Source: Sphagnum magellanicum (lineage: Eukaryota > Streptophyta > Sphagnopsida > Sphagnales > Sphagnaceae). From it: a DNA stretch of 64,000 nt. Under the pieces are notes generated by a model. The model did not search any database and was not told where the DNA came from. It saw only the letters and a program-made list of their open reading frames with translations. The position numbers and the translations under genes were made by a program. The stretch covers positions 18,573,390-18,637,389 of the forward strand of contig CM038911.1 in NCBI GenBank assembly GCA_021904315.1, written 5' to 3'. This document shows positions 61,182 through 64,000 of this stretch, in pieces (the stretch's first letter is position 1; each line of letters begins with the position of its first letter).

Positions 61182-61981
61182 TGTTAGAGCTCCGAAATGG
61201 GACTATGAAGAATGACAAGCACTTAATCACTCACTCAAACCTGCACAAACCAAACAACAAGTTGATAAGTGCATAATTGAAACATTTTTGGTGCTAGGAT
61301 GAACCAAGGGCAAATTCGAATTCACAAGACTCACCATGGCCCGGACTTGGGGGAAGCCACCACCTTCCCCCTTATAGTATACTTTGTGCCTCTCCACAAG
61401 ACCCACATCCAAATGGCATTTTGTCCTGGGACTCCCAAGTGGGAGTTCCGAAATTGCCAAAGTTAGGACTCCCGCGACTTTGGGGCCCCATAACTTTGTG
61501 TGAAAACCTCTAATTGAGATAAAGTTTAAAATAAAGTTGTAAACCTTGTCAAGAGCTTTCCAACGATATGTTGCACGCCACTTGAACGCAAGGAAATCCG
61601 GTTGATTCCTGACTTTTAGTGGTCGGGAGTCAAACTGTCAATTTGACTCCCGGCCCGTCTTCTGGCCATAACTTCTGTTTCAAATGTCCAAATGGGTGAT
61701 GCGAGCCCATTTTAGACATCAAAGTTTCAACATCTTTTCAATGGTATAAAGAACTCCTTGAACCATTAGGTTTTGACCCTTGCAATCACTTTCTAAACAT
61801 TCAAAAGTCCACCGCGACTCTAACTCCCAACATGGGAGTTTACTTGGGAGTGTAAGGGTTTTTTCCCTCACACTCTTTTGCACTCCTGGGGGCATGAAAA
61901 TGCGACTCTCGGGCTTAATCTTGGCCTGCACCCTTACAAGCCTTTTGCCTTGGTCGCGAACCCAAGGCTAGGGTTGTGACA
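61182..61981 (+). repeat. Probable LTR (Gypsy-like), 800 bp
   Basis: Starts TGTTAGAGCTCC and ends GGGTTGTGACA (TG...CA). It is preceded by the purine tract AAAGGTAGAGGGGCG, as expected before a 3' LTR. The block is more GC-rich than its flanks and ends sharply into AT-rich DNA. Internally it repeats GGGAGT/ACTCCC motifs. No second copy is present, and upstream sequence contains no readable pol, so the class is a guess from the ends. Confidence 0.5.
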
Positions 61982-63289
61982 AATTAAGTTTAATCCATCT
62001 ATGAACATGGTTACAATTCAAAATTTAACAAGAAACAAGTAAATGTTCTAGATCTAAATCTAAAGTTATACATCTTTGATGTCCTATGCAAAGTAAGCCA
62101 AAAATTATTATGTTAATGTTCAATATCAATATTTTAACACATGAAAATTTATAGAAAAACTAAATTGTTCATGTGAATGCTTTAATTTGGGGAATGGATG
62201 TTTATCACTCTATGTTTTTAAGTGTTATTTGATTTATTTTTATCACATTATCTCATGTTCCTCAATTAGAAAACTCAACATCCTTCTAAAGAAAACAAGT
62301 TTCAAGGACACAGTCAAATGTTTAATTTATTTTTAAAAGCATATAATTACAAACATGATGAATTTGACTTACAAAATCTAGGGTGAAATTCTTTGCAACT
62401 TTTGTACTTACATTGTTTGATCTTATAGGTGCACAAACCATTACAAACATAACAACAAAGATTAAATAGAATAGTGGTCATCATAAGACACACAAAATAC
62501 CATTAGGTATTAACTATTAGGTATTCTTCAAAGAGGCAAAAGGATTCAAAATTGCAATAATTCCCATCCCTACCGAAGTACTTTAGTTTGTTTGGTAGTT
62601 CAATGTTGAATATTTATTTATTTTGAAATTTTCATTTTGGCACTATTCTTTAATTTTTTAAAAATCAATTTAAAAATAATTCAATGTAATAAAATTCATC
62701 AGTTATTATTTTATAGTACATGGATGTAAAGCACTATTCATCCATTTTAATCTTCAGTTCTTGAAAACAAAAAGAACTTGTGCCAGATTCTTTTTTGAAC
62801 TACCATCAACTTTCCAAGCCTCTTATTTTTTTAAATTATGTTAAATTATGTTTTGCTCTAAATTATGTTTTGATAAAAGCAAGATGGAATGATGTAAACA
62901 ATTGTTGCATAAATATTTTGTTAGTTTAAAGCAAGGATTTTGTTGAGTGTTTAATGAGAGATGGAAAACTAAAAGTTGCATAAAAATACATTTACTTATA
63001 TTTTCAAAAAAGTCACAAGTGAGGAAAGAGATATTACATTACAACATGAAATAAGCTTATTCAATGCACATATTGTTTTAAACAAAACCATTTTGAAACT
63101 AGTGGAAAAGTGATTAGTATGTAGGCCATGGAAATATGTTGCAAAGTTGTTATCAAACGAAGAAATCAAATAAGAAGTTAGTGGAGAGGCAAGTGAAGAG
63201 GCCAATGGAGAAGTAGGTGAAGGACAACACACAAGAATTATAAACCAACAAAAGAGAAGGGGGGGTACACCAACTAGTTTGTCTTAGAT
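61982..63289. other. AT-rich intergenic DNA, no gene seen
   Basis: No open frame with a recognisable domain. Confidence 0.5.
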
Positions 63290-64000
63290 CTTTGGCCACC
63301 CATCATGGCTGTTGTAAAGAAACATGGTAACAATTTTCGAGCCCTACACTTCCTAAAAATAGCCTATAGGAATCTTGGAGTCCCAAGTCCATGTGAAAAA
63401 TTACGGAATGCAAGTTTATGGGGTTGGTTTACACCCCATGGTGATCTAAAACCAAACTACGTTCATGCACAACAACTTGGGACTGGCATAAAGAAGACCA
63501 AATACAACATGCTAGTACTTGAAAAATATCCAAAGTTTCGAAATACCTTGGTTACCATGCTCCATAAAATGAAATAGGTAGGTCAACCACTTGTTACCTC
63601 CATGATACAACCCATAGTGCAAGGCATGATAGAATCTCTCGCTCTTAAAGTCATACATGACACACCTAGAGGTTTCAAGGTCACAAGAAAATGGATTCAT
63701 TAGTTTTTTAAGTAATACATGAATTGGACTTTCAAAAGTGGGAACAACAATAGCAAATAAACTTCCAAATGATTGGGATCAACAAGGGTGAAAGATGGGT
63801 TATAGGATTGTTTACCTTTTAAAAACTTATAACATTCTTGCAACCCTAGTGGTCAACAATGACCAAACTAGATCACGCATTGTGCCAACAACAAGAAAAC
63901 AAACATGGGTGAATATGGGGTGAAAAACACATCAAGGTATTAGGGATTAAGGACAAAAGACACGTGACACTCATTGTTTCATCATTTGTGGATGGATTAT
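63290..64000 (+). pseudogene. pogo/Tigger-type DDE transposase relic, cut by the window edge
   Basis: The 63305-63577 frame encodes a DNA-binding-like region (ALHFLKIAYRNLGVPSPCEK and later KYPKFRNTLVTMLHKMK). Past a stop it continues with QPLVTSMIQPIVQGMIESLA and DTPRGFKVTRKWIH. A shifted frame then reads RIVYLLKTYNILATLVVNND with QTRSRIVPTTRKQTWVNMG; NNDQT here matches the NxDQT acidic motif of pogo-like DDE transposases. Then DKRHVTLIVSSFVDG follows, the usual next block. At least one stop and two frameshifts show decay. The rest lies beyond 64000. Confidence 0.6.

Overview
The window looks like nuclear DNA of a land plant. It holds four plant genes with GT-AG introns: a serine acetyltransferase, a SPIRAL1-like microtubule protein, a membrane-anchored PMEI-pectinesterase, and an intronless histone H3. 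They sit in long AT-rich stretches full of decayed plant-type transposons. I recognise no bacterial, organellar or viral gene cluster, no tRNA or rRNA gene and no CRISPR array. The element mix and the histone H3 residue pattern would fit a non-seed plant such as a fern, but that is a weak inference.

Layout. 0.5-5.6 kb (-): serine acetyltransferase, with 8 exons visible and the C-terminal coil not found, so the gene either runs off the left edge or ends abnormally. 5.6-6.6 kb: its CpG-richer upstream region. 8.0-9.1 kb: a direct repeat and a MITE. 10.0-12.4 kb (+): decayed hAT transposase. 12.6-13.05 kb: minisatellite. 15.8-16.7 kb (-): PIF1/Helitron-type helicase relic. 17.6-17.9 kb (+): CACTA TNP2 relic. 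21.7-22.6 kb (-): SPIRAL1-like gene with upstream region to 23.35 kb. 27.1-29.3 kb (-): exon-like open segments of an unidentified gene. 29.4-36.2 kb: decayed Copia element whose gag is interrupted by a 2.1-kb GC-richer DNA transposon. 38.5-43.5 kb: second Copia element with both LTRs and a near-matching target duplication. 44.1-45.75 kb: three TTA/TTG-flanked MITEs, one nested in another. 48.5-48.85 kb (-): SINE-like repeat. 50.05-52.4 kb: 0.5-kb inverted repeat enclosing another hAT scrap. 54.3-58.1 kb (+): pectinesterase with a minisatellite running up to its start codon. 58.6-59.4 kb (-): histone H3 and promoter. 61.2-62.0 kb: Gypsy-like LTR. 63.3-64.0 kb (+): pogo/Tigger-type transposase relic cut by the right edge.

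The host genes show no common pathway: cysteine synthesis, cortical microtubules, cell-wall pectin and chromatin. The most unusual item is the transposon at 30224-32345. It has long inverted repeats and a DUF7869-like catalytic region. Its C-terminus carries an AT-hook-like core followed by a PCNA-interacting-peptide consensus.
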